A stretch of DNA of 64,000 bases. Source: Tetracentron sinense. Its lineage: Eukaryota; Streptophyta; Magnoliopsida; Trochodendrales; Trochodendraceae. The position numbers and the translations under genes are program-made. Each line of letters opens with the position of its first letter. Within the stretch, counting starts at the first letter, position 1. The notes beneath the pieces are model-generated. The model saw only the letters and a list, made by a program, of their open reading frames with translations, was not told the DNA's origin and made no database searches. This document shows positions 1-11,018 of this stretch, piece by piece. Location of the stretch: assembly GCA_015143295.1 (NCBI GenBank), contig CM026565.1, forward strand, positions 11,530,041-11,594,040. Direction: 5' to 3'.

Positions 1-519
1 TCGAACCTTGCTCAAGGTTGATGAATTCTCTCTCTTTATTTTTTCGTGCTCCAATCGGGAAATACTTCTTATAAAAGGTATCCTTGAACTCCCCCAAGTC
101 TAGGGTTGACCTTACATGGTCAAATCTCGAGTTCTCGAGGCAGACAACCACCAATGGTGTGCCTCACCCTCTAGCATGAAAACTGCCCATGCTACTCTAT
201 CCTCCTCAGTGGGTGAGAGGACCGCAAATATCTTCTCCAACTGGAGAATCCATGCCTCCACAGTAAGAGATTCCACACTCCCATGGAATGGTGGAGGCCT
301 CAATCTCCGAAATTCCTCAACCCCAGCTGTACGATGCACTGGAGCTGCGGGCGGTGGAGTAGGTGCCGCTGATGATGGTATAGTTTCCCGAGCCACCAAT
401 ATGGTGAGTGTCTCAGCAATAGAGCCTAAGACCTGAGAGAGGTCCAGCTACTCATCCTCATCCCATGAAGAAGAGGAAGCTCTGGTGTGAGGCCCACGAC
501 CCCATGTGCCCCACCTCAT
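1..519 (-). pseudogene. gag: Element C gag fragment (Tekay/Del-type chromovirus), broken
   Basis: Reading the minus strand from an ATG at 519, the start (MRWG...) matches the position and context of the gag starts in D and E: a TTTTCAG splice-acceptor-like site lies about 10 bases upstream, at 530-531. The conserved block EEFRRLRPPPFHGSVES, then EAWILQLEKIF and a GEAHHWW motif (399-112), is the N-terminal half of a chromovirus capsid domain. The frame is broken by an in-frame TAG near 448, by a frame change near 112 (similarity resumes in another frame as DTFYKKYFP), and by a further shift near 20-50. The rest of C lies left of the window. Known of the family: this is the structural capsid protein. 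Inference: non-functional. Confidence 0.85.
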
Positions 520-858
520 GACTAACGTCCTGAAAACAATAGAACCACATGAGTTTAACTTGGAACCATAATTTATCACAGTTCTATTTCACAATAATTC
601 AATTTGTATTAGTTGTATAATACTAATATACATCGCATCATAACCATCGGTGTATTTATAATATATTACTTTGGTGTCCTAGCGTCCCTCAGACCCGTAC
701 TTGGTTGAAACAACAATTTAGACTAAGACTAAAGTTTAGTCTTACACTTGGAACATAACTTGTTTCCGGCTTACTTCCTTCCTAACTTGCTTCCCGACAT
801 GTGCTCTTGTCAAGCTGTGGTACTAGATTCTAAGTGATCCTAAAGACCTAAAGCCTAA
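520..858 (-). other. Element C leader between primer-binding site and gag
   Basis: This is untranslated leader of the minus-strand chromovirus C. It is AT-rich and shows no gene. Its only notable signal is a polypyrimidine-rich stretch ending in CAG at 530-532 (minus strand), just before the gag ATG. D and E have the same arrangement, so it is a candidate 3' splice site for a leader intron. Confidence 0.6.
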
Positions 859-870
859 GCTCTGATACCA
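859..870 (-). other. Element C primer-binding site (initiator Met tRNA)
   Basis: The minus strand reads TGGTATCAGAGC, complementary to the 3' end of plant initiator methionine tRNA. It lies four bases inside the LTR end at 875. It fixes element C as a minus-strand copy whose 5' LTR lies to the right. Confidence 0.9.
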
Positions 871-874
871 CCTC

Positions 875-928
875 TGTCGTGACCCAAAACCCACCCTAGG
901 AGTTAGAGTGAATCTTGGATGACTTATC
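875..928 (-). mobile_element. Element C 5' LTR, segment 1 (3' terminal end of the LTR)
   Basis: On the minus strand this is the terminal 54 bases of C's 5' LTR, ending in CA at 875 directly before the primer-binding site. It contains the block around CTCCTAGGG and GGGTCACGACA that also closes the LTRs of D and E. The LTR is interrupted at 928 by element B; TTATC at 924-928 recurs at 16699-16703. Without insertions the whole LTR is about 2,343 bp, in three pieces (875-928, 16704-18247, 27135-27879). Confidence 0.85.
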
Positions 929-1673
929 TGTTAGACATGTATGCCCACAAAGCCATTCTGAAATTGTATTTATCTATTTTTTAAATCAATAAATGCATAT
1001 TTTACATTCACACATTGTCTTCTACGTTGGGTAATATATATCAAAAGTATCTCATTGGATGAGACTACTTTGTCCCTTAGGTAACATTGTAGGAAAACCA
1101 TCCAATTAGTTGATAACTAATTGCTAAGGAGATATGGTTTTTCCGATTCCTTGTAGACCTAAAATTGTTCTAAGTTAATCAGAATACATTTGGACAATGT
1201 ATTCCTAATAACTTACACATTGTTAGTTCCATATGATGTAGTGATGATCTCAATCACTGAGAGGAGGGTCTCTTGACTAAGATGTGGATATAAGTAAGAA
1301 GTACTTATATTGTAACTGGATCGCTCAGTGGATACCCTTAGAAATATACTGTCTTTATATTTAGGGTAGTCCATTTGACAGATTGTCCTTAACCTGAGAG
1401 GTCGACATCTTCTCTAGTATTTGCCTATGTAGCTTTGATGTAGCCAATCGTCAATGTCCAACACACCGGACTACGGACTCGTTGGGTTACATACACTGTA
1501 CTGGAAGAAGTGTGTGTATGCTCGATAAGTATTCCACTACTCTTACAGAGTAAATAATATTGAGTTGATACTTGTCAAAACCGGACTTCAAAAACCCAGC
1601 GCTGGTATTTATCGATGAAATGGTTTTATCGAGGAATTTATTTTCTGTATAAAAGAAATGTAATAATAATTAT
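929..1673 (+). mobile_element. Element B 5' LTR, left part
   Basis: This is the start of a copia LTR with TGTTAGACATG at its tip. It reappears as reverse complement at about 14985-15712. It is interrupted after 1673 by element A, whose target duplication ATTAT is 1669-1673 and 12798-12802. No coding capacity was seen. Confidence 0.85.
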
Positions 1674-2906
1674 TGTAAATCCCTAAATAGGTGTTGGCAA
1701 ATTCCGTGATCATTAGATAGGTCAGTTGAGTCGAGTCGTCGAGTCATGTTCAACTTGTCAGAAAAGAAGAGAAGAGCTAAAGCTTAAAGAAGATAGAAGA
1801 AAGAGAAGAAAAAGGTTCTACTCCGGATCTAGACAGGTAATGGACTTAGAGACCCCTACCTAGGTTTGATTTGACTTAGATAACCCTAAAAATACCTAGG
1901 AGGATAGATTTAAGCCTACCAAAGTTATTTGATCTTAGTTGAATCAAATAAAAATAAAATGAATTAATTTTGGCAAAAATTCTGTCTCAACCGATCGCTC
2001 GGTATTGCGACCGATCGATCGGTGGCCTACCGAGCGATCGGTGGCTATCGACTGGACTAAATATTTGTATGGGGAAATTTTCCAGAGAGATGTTTTAAGA
2101 CCGAGCGATCGGTCATTAGAACCGATCGATCCGTTGTGAACCGAGCGATCGGTTGTGAGCACCGATCGATCGGTCCCCGTAAAAAGAATTTTTCTTTTTC
2201 TGGATTCTTTTTTTAACCCTATATAAACAACTTTTGAGAGACCTAATTCGTGTCTTTGATAATTTTTGAAAGAGTAGAGGTCTGAGAAACTCTTCTAGGG
2301 TTTTTCTAATTGTTTTTATTAGATCTTTGTTGATCCCTCCTCTTTCTTAGATCCTAGAGAATGCAAGTATAGATTAAAATCTTTGATCTTGCATTGTGTG
2401 ATCTCAGATCTGTATGAGATCCCTCTAGGGTTTGAAATTTACTAAATTGATTCACAACCCTACACCTTGTGTGTGTGTCCGGTGTTTGATCCGGAGCCTT
2501 CGTGGAAGGAGATCGATCGTGTGTGATCGTGGATTTGAAGTTGCTTGAAAAGATTTGGTCGGTGTGGAACCGAAGCTGCTAAGGCGGAGATCGAACCTGC
2601 TGGTTCGTGGAAATCAAGAGTAAGAGTCTATACCTAGGAACGTCGTTTCTGTTTTGGTAAGGTCTTATCTTGTACTTGATATCTTTTCATAGTGAAGTTT
2701 ATTGCTGGACAAGGTCCCGTGGTTTTTTCCCGTTAAGGTTTTCCACGTAAAAATCTTCTGTGTTTGATTTGTGTGGATTGTCTGATTGAGTTAATCATTG
2801 ATTTTTAAACATATAAATTGAAAAATTAAAATTGGTTAGAAATTATTAGATAGACCTATTCACCCCCCCTCTAGGTCTTAGAGATCATTGATCTGGATAA
2901 ATTTCA
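1674..2906 (+). mobile_element. Element A 5' LTR
   Basis: Starts TGTAAATCCC and ends TTTCA, two bases before the primer-binding site. U3 carries seven GATCGATC-core palindromes (1990-2174) followed by a TATA box at 2222-2227. A splice-donor-like sequence (TTTTG|GTAAGG, near 2655) lies in the presumed transcribed leader. The copy at 11565-12797 is almost identical. Confidence 0.93.
1990..2227 (+). promoter_or_regulatory. Palindrome array and TATA box in LTR A
   Basis: Seven 14-bp palindromes of the type ACCGATCGATCGGT lie at 1990-2003, 2010-2023, 2029-2042, 2100-2113, 2121-2134, 2140-2153 and 2161-2174. Some have CGCTC or CGAGC in the centre. A 57-bp spacer with TATGGGGAAATTTTCCAG splits them three and four. 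TATAAA follows at 2222-2227, about 50 bp after the last copy. Known: maize Sireviruses carry palindrome arrays in U3. Inference: an enhancer or silencing target region. Confidence 0.85.
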
Positions 2907-2908
2907 AT

Positions 2909-2920
2909 TGGTATCAGAGC
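2909..2920 (+). other. Element A primer-binding site (initiator Met tRNA)
   Basis: TGGTATCAGAGC, two bases after the LTR end, is the standard plant initiator-Met tRNA site that primes minus-strand cDNA synthesis. Confidence 0.92.
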
Positions 2921-2967
2921 TAGTTCACTGATAAGGCTAATCCCTTAAGTGTGATCCTGTATTATCC

Positions 2968-5958
2968 GTGATCATGAGTACTCTAAGAGAAGGAGGATCC
3001 GTCTCTCGTCCCCCACTTTTTGATGGAAATAATTATGCATACTGGAAAGCTAGAATGAGAGCCTTTCTCAAATCAATTGACGAGAGAATTTGGATGTCTA
3101 TACAGAATGGGTGGACTACGCCCGTAAAAACTGTAGGTGATTTGACTGTCGTCAAATATTCTGATGAATGGACCAGAGAAGAGCTTGATTCAAGTGGATA
3201 GAACACTAAAGGTCTCAATGCTATCTTTACTGCAGTCACTGCTGAGGAATTCAGACGAATTTCTTCATGTGAAACAGCAAAGGAGGCTTGGGACATTCTT
3301 GAAATTACCCATGAGGGTACTACCACTGTTAAAATCTCTAAACTCCAAATGTTAACCACCAAATTTGAACATTTAAACATGGACGACAATGACACTTTTG
3401 ATGAATTCTATGCAAAACTTAGTGACATTGTCAACGCTAGTTTCAATTTAGGTGAGAAAATATCTGAGTCCAAAATAGTTAGAAAAGTCCTTAGATCTCT
3501 CCCAGAGAGATTTCAACCCAAAGTCACTGCAATCGAAGAGAGTAAAAATGTTGACTCTCTGAAGATTGAGGAATTGGTTGGATCACTCCAAACCTATGAA
3601 CTCAATCTACGTCCATCCAAGAAGAATAAATCTTTAGCCTTGAAAACCATCAAGGAAACTTTGGATGAGGATGACAGTGATGGAGAAATGAATGAGGAAG
3701 AAATGGCTCTTTTCGTTAAAAAATTTCGAAAATTTTTTAGAACGAAAAAGAGGTTTAATCCCAAACAGGGAGGAAAATCTTTTGATAAGTCAAAGTCTAA
3801 GCCCTGGGAAAACAAGAAAAATTCCAAAAGTGGCGACAAGAAATCCCAAGGTGTTCAATGTTATGAATGCCATGGCTTCGGACATATTTCACCTAACTGT
3901 CCTAACAAGAAGAAGAGTAAGGGCAAGGTGATGAATGCCTGTTGGGATGACAGTGATTCCGAGAATGAAGAATCGGACAGTTCCTCTTCAAGTGAAGATA
4001 CTGGAAATCATACGGCTTTCACTGTTTCCCTATCTGGGAGTCTTGAGACTACCTCTGCGGTTGATGAAAAGGATAGAAGTGATGAAAGTATTCATACTGA
4101 GTCAAGTGATGACTTACAGAAGAGTCAAACTGACTCTGAAAGTGATGAAGATTTGAAAACAACTTATGATAAGTTGTATGCTGAAAGTTTAAAACTGACT
4201 AAAACAAAAATCTCTTTGAGCAAAAAACTCAAATTCATTCAAAATGAAAGAGATATCTATAAACTAGTAGCAGAAGAGAAGAGTGCACTAGTTAGTCAGT
4301 TGGAAAATGAAAAAGAAGCATTTGTTATAAAAGTTCAATGTCTTTTGGAAGAGAATGTCTCATTGACTAATGTGGTCAGAAAATTAGAAGATGAAAGAGA
4401 CACTTCCATGAAAGAAATTGAAGAGTTAAAAACTCTGCAAATGGAGCTGGAAACTTTTAAAGTCTCTCTTGTTGATAAGGTGAAATTTCTTGAAAAAGAA
4501 CACCAAATTACCCTTAAAGACAAGACTGACTTGATTCAGAAGGTCTATACTCTTGAAAAAGAAGTGAGAATGTTTGGTAACACCAGCTGCCTAGATGAAT
4601 TAGTCAGAAAGTATGGATCAAATTCTAGTAGATCTGGGATAGGACATGTTGACACACCAACTGGTCCTTTAGCTGTTGGAACAATGGCTAGTGCAGTGTT
4701 TGAGCCAATACATTCTGAACCCAAAGAAAATTTACCTTCTACATCAAGTACTAAGGCTTATACAAATTTTGTAAAGCCTAGATATACAGCTCCTAGAGTG
4801 AATGCTTTAAGGAATCAAATTCCAGTTAGAAGAAATCTTCCTCCTCTACCAAGATTCATACCCACATGTCACTTTTGTGGTGTGAGAGGTCACATTCGAC
4901 CTAATTGTAATGCATTTAGGAGAGCTCCCCGAAATGGTTCATGGAACCAAAATCTGAGTCAAGGGACTCTTCAAAGGCAGATTCAGGTTCTAGCTGAAAA
5001 GTCTAGAATGTTGAGCGATGATGTTAACAGAATTGCTCAAATCTCTAGGACAAGGACTGGTCAATTTATTCCAAATGATTATTCAAGAGGAAATAATTTG
5101 ACTTATCAAAAAACTAGAACTGAACAAAACAGAAAAAGGTCAAGGAGGACAAAAAAGAAAAAGGTCTCTACTACACAGATTAATGATCAAAGATCTAAAC
5201 AAAGTTTAAAGACTGTGTATGTGAGAAAGGAAGACCTTAAGTGCTTTGTCATTCATACTGCCTTGAAAGCCCAAAACACAGAAATGTGGTACTTCGATAG
5301 TGGGTGTTCTCGGCATATGACAGGTAACAAGTCCTTATTTATTCAATTTGAGGACTGTCCTGATGGGACTGTTACTTTTGGTGATGGAAGCAAGTCTTTA
5401 GTCAAAGGAAAGGGTATCATCAATTCACCAGGCATACCTAAATTGAAAGATGCCTTGTTTGTTGAAGGACTGAAAGCTAATTTAATTAGCATAAGTCAAC
5501 TATGTGATGATAATCATGCTGTGCACTTTACCCAAAATAAATGCTTAGTCATTAATGGTAAAGGTAAGTGTGTTCTAGAAGGATTGAGAACCACTGACAA
5601 TTGCTACGGCCTAACTCCCAGTACTATTCCCTCAAATGTCTGTTATAAGACTAGAATTGAGGAGGTTGATTTGTGGCACCGAAGACTAGGTCACATGAAC
5701 TTCAAAGACCTATGTAAAATCTCTAAGCAAGAGCTTGTGAGAGGTGTTCCCAAACTAGGAAAGCCTTCTACTGCTGTGTGTGGGCCATGTCAAATTGGTA
5801 AACAAATTAGGACCCCACATAAGAAGACTTCAAGTATTGCTACTTCATATCCACTGGAATTAATTCATATGGACCTTATGGGTCCTACAAGAACTGAAAG
5901 TCTAGGTGGAAAGCGATACATCCTAGTCATGGTTGATGATTTCTCTAGAATGTCTTGA
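2968..5958 (+). pseudogene. gag-pol: Element A gag, protease and N-terminal integrase (broken frame)
   Basis: One reading frame runs from the ATG region at 2968 (start of gag, with the copia signature DGNNYAYWKARM) to a TGA at 5956-5958, interrupted by one TAG at 3199-3201. Gag has two CCHC knuckles (CYECHGFGHISPNC near 3858 and CHFCGVRGHIRPNC near 4868), separated by a long acidic and coiled-coil region (about 3930-4600), making gag unusually long as in Sireviruses. The protease has FDSGCSRHMTG near 5295. The integrase HHCC finger (LWHRRLGHMN ... CGPCQ) lies at about 5670-5800, and the first catalytic Asp is in ELIHMDLMGPT near 5870. Both stops can arise by single transitions. Function of an intact copy: capsid, processing and cDNA insertion. 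Confidence 0.88.
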
Positions 5959-6486
5959 GTGGCATTTATAAGAGAGAAATCCGATGCTTTTGACAATTTC
6001 AAAAGTATTTGCCTGAAAATTCAAAATGAGAAAAGATGCCCAATCACTCGAATTCGAAGTGATCATGGAAAGGAGTTTGAAAACTCTAAGTACAACGACT
6101 TTTGTGATGAGTCTGGTATCAAACATGAATTTTCTGCACCTATTACACCTCAGCAGAATGGTGTAGTAGAGAGGAAGAACAGGGTTCTCCAAGAGATGGC
6201 TAGAGTTATGCTTCATAGCAACAATCTAGCTTCTCATTTCTGGGCTGAGGCAGTTCACACTGCTTGCTATATAGTTAATAGAGTTTTTGTAAGACCTGGA
6301 ACAAGGAAAACCCCATATGAGATGTGGAATAACAAGAAACCTAGTGTCAAGTACTTTCGAGAATTCGGAAGTAAATGCTATATCCTTAGGATAGAGAGCA
6401 ACTGGGAAAATTTGAATCCCGGAGTGATGAAGGGATATTTCTTGGGTATTCCACCAACAGTAGAGCTTATCGAGTGTATAACTTGA
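5959..6486 (+). pseudogene. pol: Element A integrase core, frameshifted at its end
   Basis: This continues the integrase in the same frame after the TGA. It carries the second catalytic Asp in RSDHGKEFENSK and the Glu in QQNGVVERKNR, followed by the copia block LASHFWAEAV. Near 6444-6446 the frame slips by one base in a run of G (GGG, one fewer than the frame needs). The sequence therefore reads out of frame to a stop at 6486, while the true downstream sequence continues in the frame of the next entry. Confidence 0.85.
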
Positions 6487-8288
6487 GAACCTCTACAATT
6501 ATGGAGTCCATAAATGTAATTGTGGATGACTCTGGTGTTGAAAATGTGCAATGTGAGGATGATGAAAGTGCTGAAAATGAAGATGTTGAAATTATTTCAA
6601 CTTCACCTATTGATAAGCAAACATCTCCATTAAAACCTACACATCCTAGGGTCATGAGTCCTCACACCTCCACTGATATTATTGGTGATGTTGAAAGTGG
6701 AGTGAGAACGAGGAAACAAATTGAAAATGAAGTTAGCTACATTTGCTATACTTCATCTTTTGAACCCAAGAATGTAGCTGAAGCTCTTGCAGATGATAAT
6801 TGGATAAATGCAATGCAAGAAGAGTTACTTCAGTTTACTAGGAATGATGTTTGGTATTTAGTACCTAGGCCTAATAATACAAATGTGATAGGTACCAAAT
6901 GGATTTTCAAGAACAAATCTGATGAAAAAGGTACTATCATAAGAAATAAGGCTAGGTTAGTTGCACAAGGATATACCCAAATTGAAGGTATTGACTTCGA
7001 TGAAACTTTTGCTCCTGTAGCCAGGCTAGAATCAATAAGAATTCTTCTAGCTGTGGCTTGTAATATGAAATTCAAACTTTTTCAAATGGATGTTAAGAGT
7101 GCCTTTCTGAATGGCATTCTACATGAAGAAGTCTATGTGGAACAACCAAAAGGGTTTGAAGATCCACATCACCTTGATCAAGTTTATCGACTAAAAAGGG
7201 CCCTCTATGGTTTAAAACAAGCTCCAAGAGCTTGGTATGAGAGGCTGACTACTTATCTCTTGGAAAACGGATTTTCGAGAGGGGGAGTAGACAGAACCCT
7301 TTTCATAAAGAAAGTGAAAGGTGATATTGTCATCGCCCAGATATATGTTAATGACATAGTATTTGGTTCCACATTAGACTTACATGCTCATTCATTTGCT
7401 GAACAAATGAAAAATGAATTTGAAATGAGCATGGTTGGTGAGCTAAGTTTCTTCCTTGGTCTTCAGATCAAGCAATTGGATTCTGGGATCTCAGTATCTC
7501 AAATCAAATATGCAAAAAATTTAGTGAAGAAATTTGGAATGAGTTTTGCTAAGCATGCTAGGACTCCTATGAGTACTACTATAAAGCTTAGTAAAGATAC
7601 TTCAGGGAAGGATGTCGATCAGACTAATTATAGAAGCATGATTGGTAGTTTGCTCTACCTAACTGCTACTAGACCCGACATAGCCTTTAGTGTTGGAGCA
7701 TGTGCCCGTTATCAAGCAAATCCCAAAGAGTCTCACTTAGTTGCTGTCAAGCGTATCATTCGCTATGTGAGTGGAACTTTGTCCTTAGGCCTCTGGTATT
7801 CTTTCGATACAAATGTCATTGTTGTGGGGTATTCTGATGCTGATTGGGCTGGAAATACTGATGATAGGAAGAGCACCTCCGGCGGGTGTTTCTATATTGG
7901 AAACTGCTTAGTTGCTTGGCTTAGCAAAAAGCAGAATTCCATTTCCTTGTCTACAGCCGAGGCTGAGTATATTGCAGCTGGTAGTTGTTGCACCCAACTT
8001 CTGTGGATGAAACAGATGTTGAAGGATTATGGAATTGATCAAAGCACTATGATTGTGTATTGTGATAACACAAGTGCAATCAATATCTCCAAAAATCCTG
8101 TGCAACACTCTCGCACAAAGCATATAGACATTAGGCATCACTTCATCCGTGATCTTGTTGAGCAAAAAGTTGTGTCTATTGAGTATGTCCAAACAGAGAA
8201 TCAATATGCGGACATTCTCACAAAACCTTTAGATTCCCTTAGGTTTGAACTCCTTAGGAAATCCATCGGTTTGTGTGGAGTTGAGTAA
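6474..8288 (+). pseudogene. pol: Element A reverse transcriptase and RNase H (active-site mutation)
   Basis: About 600 uninterrupted codons with the copia RT order: the [22 protein letters not shown] region (about 6950-7020), [23 protein letters not shown], then RNase H with GYSDADWAG and [10 protein letters not shown], ending before 8288. The catalytic YVDD box reads YVND: codon 7350-7352 is AAT where Asp (GAT or GAC) is expected. That Asp binds catalytic metal, so this copy should lack polymerase activity. The first codons belong to the integrase C-terminus, so 6474 is where the frame becomes visible after the frameshift and is not a true start. Confidence 0.9.
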
Positions 8289-9472
8289 TGGTGTACTTGT
8301 TTTATAGCCTATGTGTTTTTCATGTTCTATTTAAGTCATAGAGCTATTTTTTTTGTTATTTTCTTTAAGTAATAAAAATCCAAAAACATTCAAAAAATTG
8401 AAAAATATTGCAAAAAATAATGTGTTTGTATGACCTTATTTATCCTATCTTTTAGCTTAATGTTATTTCCTTGAAATCATATTTAACCATATAATCCAAG
8501 GATAAATATATCATAGGATTGAATAAAATAGGAAAGTTCAATTGTTGGTTCGATCTTGTGATTGAATTTGGTCATGCTAATTAACCTCAGTTAGAGTTGA
8601 GCATACAATGATGTTCTAATTTGCACAAGCACTCTGACTGATTCTTTAGATGGTTTTAGTTCCTATATAAAGGTTCTGATATATACCATATGGTTCCCTA
8701 GATTAATCAAATCTAGTATAACCAATGTCATAAAAAATTCCATAAGGTGAGCCCCCTAGATATAAAAATTATTGACATGGAGAGGACTACCTGTGAGTTT
8801 GTGTGATAGCTACTAGTGAATGCAAACAGTGAGTAATGGCTACCTAGACAAACAGTAGGTATCTATATGGATTGCTAGTGTGAAAGCCCCTACTGTCATT
8901 AGAAAGAGCTACCTTCTCACTTGAGTGAAAGTCACCAGTGTGCTAGTGTCTATATATGTGTACTCCAAAAAGAATTTACATAATGAGTACAATTTGACTG
9001 AAAAAGAAATGAAATAAATTGATTAGTCAAATATGGGGTAAAAATTGCTCATCAGATAAATATGGATGATTATTGGTTTTAACACTAGTTTTTGAAAATT
9101 TTAGAGTCCCATTTGAAATATAATGTCAAAATCTAGATTAAGGAAGGAAACCAATTCAACGAGTCAAGTAATGAATTTTGATTTCATACTCACATTACTT
9201 CTAATTGTATCTTGACTCTGATTGTGAATTTGATGCAAATACCATATTTAATCACCGGTGAAAATCAATTAATGTTTTCATAATCCTTGTTTATGCCTAT
9301 ACTTGATATATCAATTCTTGGGTGATTATTATCTATGATTTTTATGAAATCACATGTTGCAAATTTTTTTTATAAGTTGGTCATTTTGAGGTGAAAATGT
9401 ATTTTAAATGTTCCATTGGTTGAGGGGGAGAAAAGGTTTTAACCGTAAAAATTTTTGAAAAATTTTCAGACC
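8289..9472 (+). other. Element A untranslated stretch between pol and the env-like ORF
   Basis: About 1.2 kb, AT-rich, with no ORF of note. A purine run at 9421-9437 (GAGGGGGAGAAAAGG) looks like an extra polypurine tract; repeated tracts are known in Sireviruses. The stretch leads directly into the palindrome and TATA module at 9473-9530. Confidence 0.7.
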
Positions 9473-9530
9473 ACCGATCGCTCGGTGCTAAAGACCGATC
9501 GATCGGTCTTTCGTGAACAGGGTTATAAAA
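9473..9530 (+). promoter_or_regulatory. Candidate internal promoter upstream of the env-like ORF in A
   Basis: Two palindromes of the LTR type lie at 9473-9486 (ACCGATCGCTCGGT) and 9494-9507. The second extends to a perfect 20-bp palindrome at 9491-9510. TATAAAA follows at 9524-9530, then a pyrimidine-rich leader with a degenerate third copy near 9574-9589 and a donor-like AAAAG|GTAAGAG near 9656. The order (palindromes, TATA, leader, donor) mirrors the LTR promoter. Inference: the env-like ORF may have its own promoter. Confidence 0.5.
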
Positions 9531-9665
9531 CCCTCATTTCTATTTTTTTTGTTCACTTGTTCTCCGATCTCCAGAGCGATCTCTCGGTTTCCTCTCCTCC
9601 AAATCTTTCCTACGAACATTCCATTCTACTCTAAAGGTTTCCCAAGCATCTAAAAGGTAAGAGTT

Positions 9666-11018
9666 GTGCATTTTCTTTGCTTTAGATTGATTTTCTCATC
9701 TAGGGCATCATTTCTTGCATTTTCTTCAATGGCTTTCGTTTTGTCGTTAATCCTTCTTGCCTATCTCATTTCTGGCATCCCCAAACGTCGGAGGTTGGTC
9801 CTCAACAACCAAGAGGATCCTCCTCAAGATGAGGAAAACCTAGAGCCCTTTACTTTCACTCCAATAGGGCATGGTATTTCCATTGGGGACAGGCCAATTC
9901 GTAGAATGATTGATTCTACAATTGAGAATCGTCAAAAATCTCTGGCTGATAAAACTCGGAAAAATAAAGGTAAAGCTTCATCTTCCCAGTCCAGTAAGTT
10001 ATCCCAGTTTATCAGTCCTACTGCTGCTCAACTCTATAGTGAGTATTTTAGCAAGAAAGGTGTTATGGTTGAAAGGGACATACATATTTCTGATTTTGGT
10101 GATTATTATCTTCCTACTCTCATTTCAGATCGTCAATGGGAAGGTATACTTACCTTATCCGGTCCTGCTTCTGTCCAGTTAGTTAGAGAATTTTACTCTA
10201 ATTTTTCTGAAATCAACCAGAAAAAATGGTCATTCAAATCTCGAGCATTAGAACAATCTGTTGTCATAAATGCTGATTTGGTTTCTAAATTCCTTGGGTG
10301 TCCTCGAGTTCCAAATGCATATTATCCTTATATTTATAAAACTGATGAGGATAAAGACTCCATGGAACATGTTGTTACCTTTCTAAGTGGTACTCCTACG
10401 TTTTGGGTTGGGTCTCTTATTGAAGTGGCGAAACTCACTAAGGATGCTAGACTAGTAAACCTAGTTATGAGTGCAAATATCCATCCAAAGGTTCATACTG
10501 CGGACCTTAGGGAAGATAGAGCTAGATTTTTGTTTAGTCTTCTACGTGGGCGTGATATTGATCTTGCTGCTCACATCATTGACTTGATGATCCAAGCCCA
10601 TCAAACTAATACAGCAGTTGGAGCCCTACCATTTGGTTCACTCATCACTAAACTTCTTGGTTCTCAAGGGGTTATCGCTCCTCCTGGTGTTCCTACTCGA
10701 GTTCCTAAGGGTCCAATCACCAAAAAGACCCTAGCTCAGAGTTTTTCACATGCCTCAGTTCGAGATACAGAGGAGGGAGCAGAAGTTGGTGCTGGGTCAT
10801 CTCGTCCTCCTCCGACCACTATGGACGATCTTGGGAGGATGATGAGAGAGATGCAGATGGATCTCCGGACTCATATTTCTTCATACGAGGAGTTTACTAC
10901 AGAGGTTCGTGGTAGACTTGGATCTCTCGATGCAGCAGTGCTTGGAGTACAGAGAGATGTTCGAGATTTTCGAGCTTACTATGAGTCACAGCTCACTTCT
11001 GATGATGAGCAAGAGTGA
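9666..11018 (+). CDS. Env-like third ORF of element A (putative plant transposon protein family)
   Basis: Open for 450 codons, the only intact long ORF in A. Residues about 15-45 form a hydrophobic segment ending in a basic KRRR cluster, which could be a signal anchor. A second ATG (codon 22) starts inside it, and if the nearby GTAAGAG is a real splice donor this part may be untranslated. The centre (about residues 140-350), with FYSNFSEINQKKWSFKSR, INADLVSKFLG and LPFGSLITKLL, resembles the plant transposon protein domain of Athila ORF2 (PF20167, from memory). The C-terminus (about 385-450) is acidic with likely helices. Function is unknown; env-like describes position only. It follows the candidate promoter at 9473-9530. 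Confidence 0.75.
   Translation: MHFLCFRLIFSSRASFLAFSSMAFVLSLILLAYLISGIPKRRRLVLNNQEDPPQDEENLEPFTFTPIGHGISIGDRPIRRMIDSTIENRQKSLADKTRKNKGKASSSQSSKLSQFISPTAAQLYSEYFSKKGVMVERDIHISDFGDYYLPTLISDRQWEGILTLSGPASVQLVREFYSNFSEINQKKWSFKSRALEQSVVINADLVSKFLGCPRVPNAYYPYIYKTDEDKDSMEHVVTFLSGTPTFWVGSLIEVAKLTKDARLVNLVMSANIHPKVHTADLREDRARFLFSLLRGRDIDLAAHIIDLMIQAHQTNTAVGALPFGSLITKLLGSQGVIAPPGVPTRVPKGPITKKTLAQSFSHASVRDTEEGAEVGAGSSRPPPTTMDDLGRMMREMQMDLRTHISSYEEFTTEVRGRLGSLDAAVLGVQRDVRDFRAYYESQLTSDDEQE

Noticed and set aside
1944..2162. Minus-strand ORF with repeated DRSVG/DRSIG peptides (also at 11835-12053, 18365-18699, 25383-25717, 39020-39211, 41310-41504, 55680-55871 and 57935-58129)
   Set aside because: These are translations of the palindrome arrays. 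The peptide repeats arise because the DNA motif lacks stops; position and sequence follow the promoter module, with no homology to proteins.
2909..2920. tRNA gene at TGGTATCAGAGC sites
   Set aside because: Only the 12-13 bases complementary to the tRNA 3' end are present, directly beside LTR ends; these are primer-binding sites.
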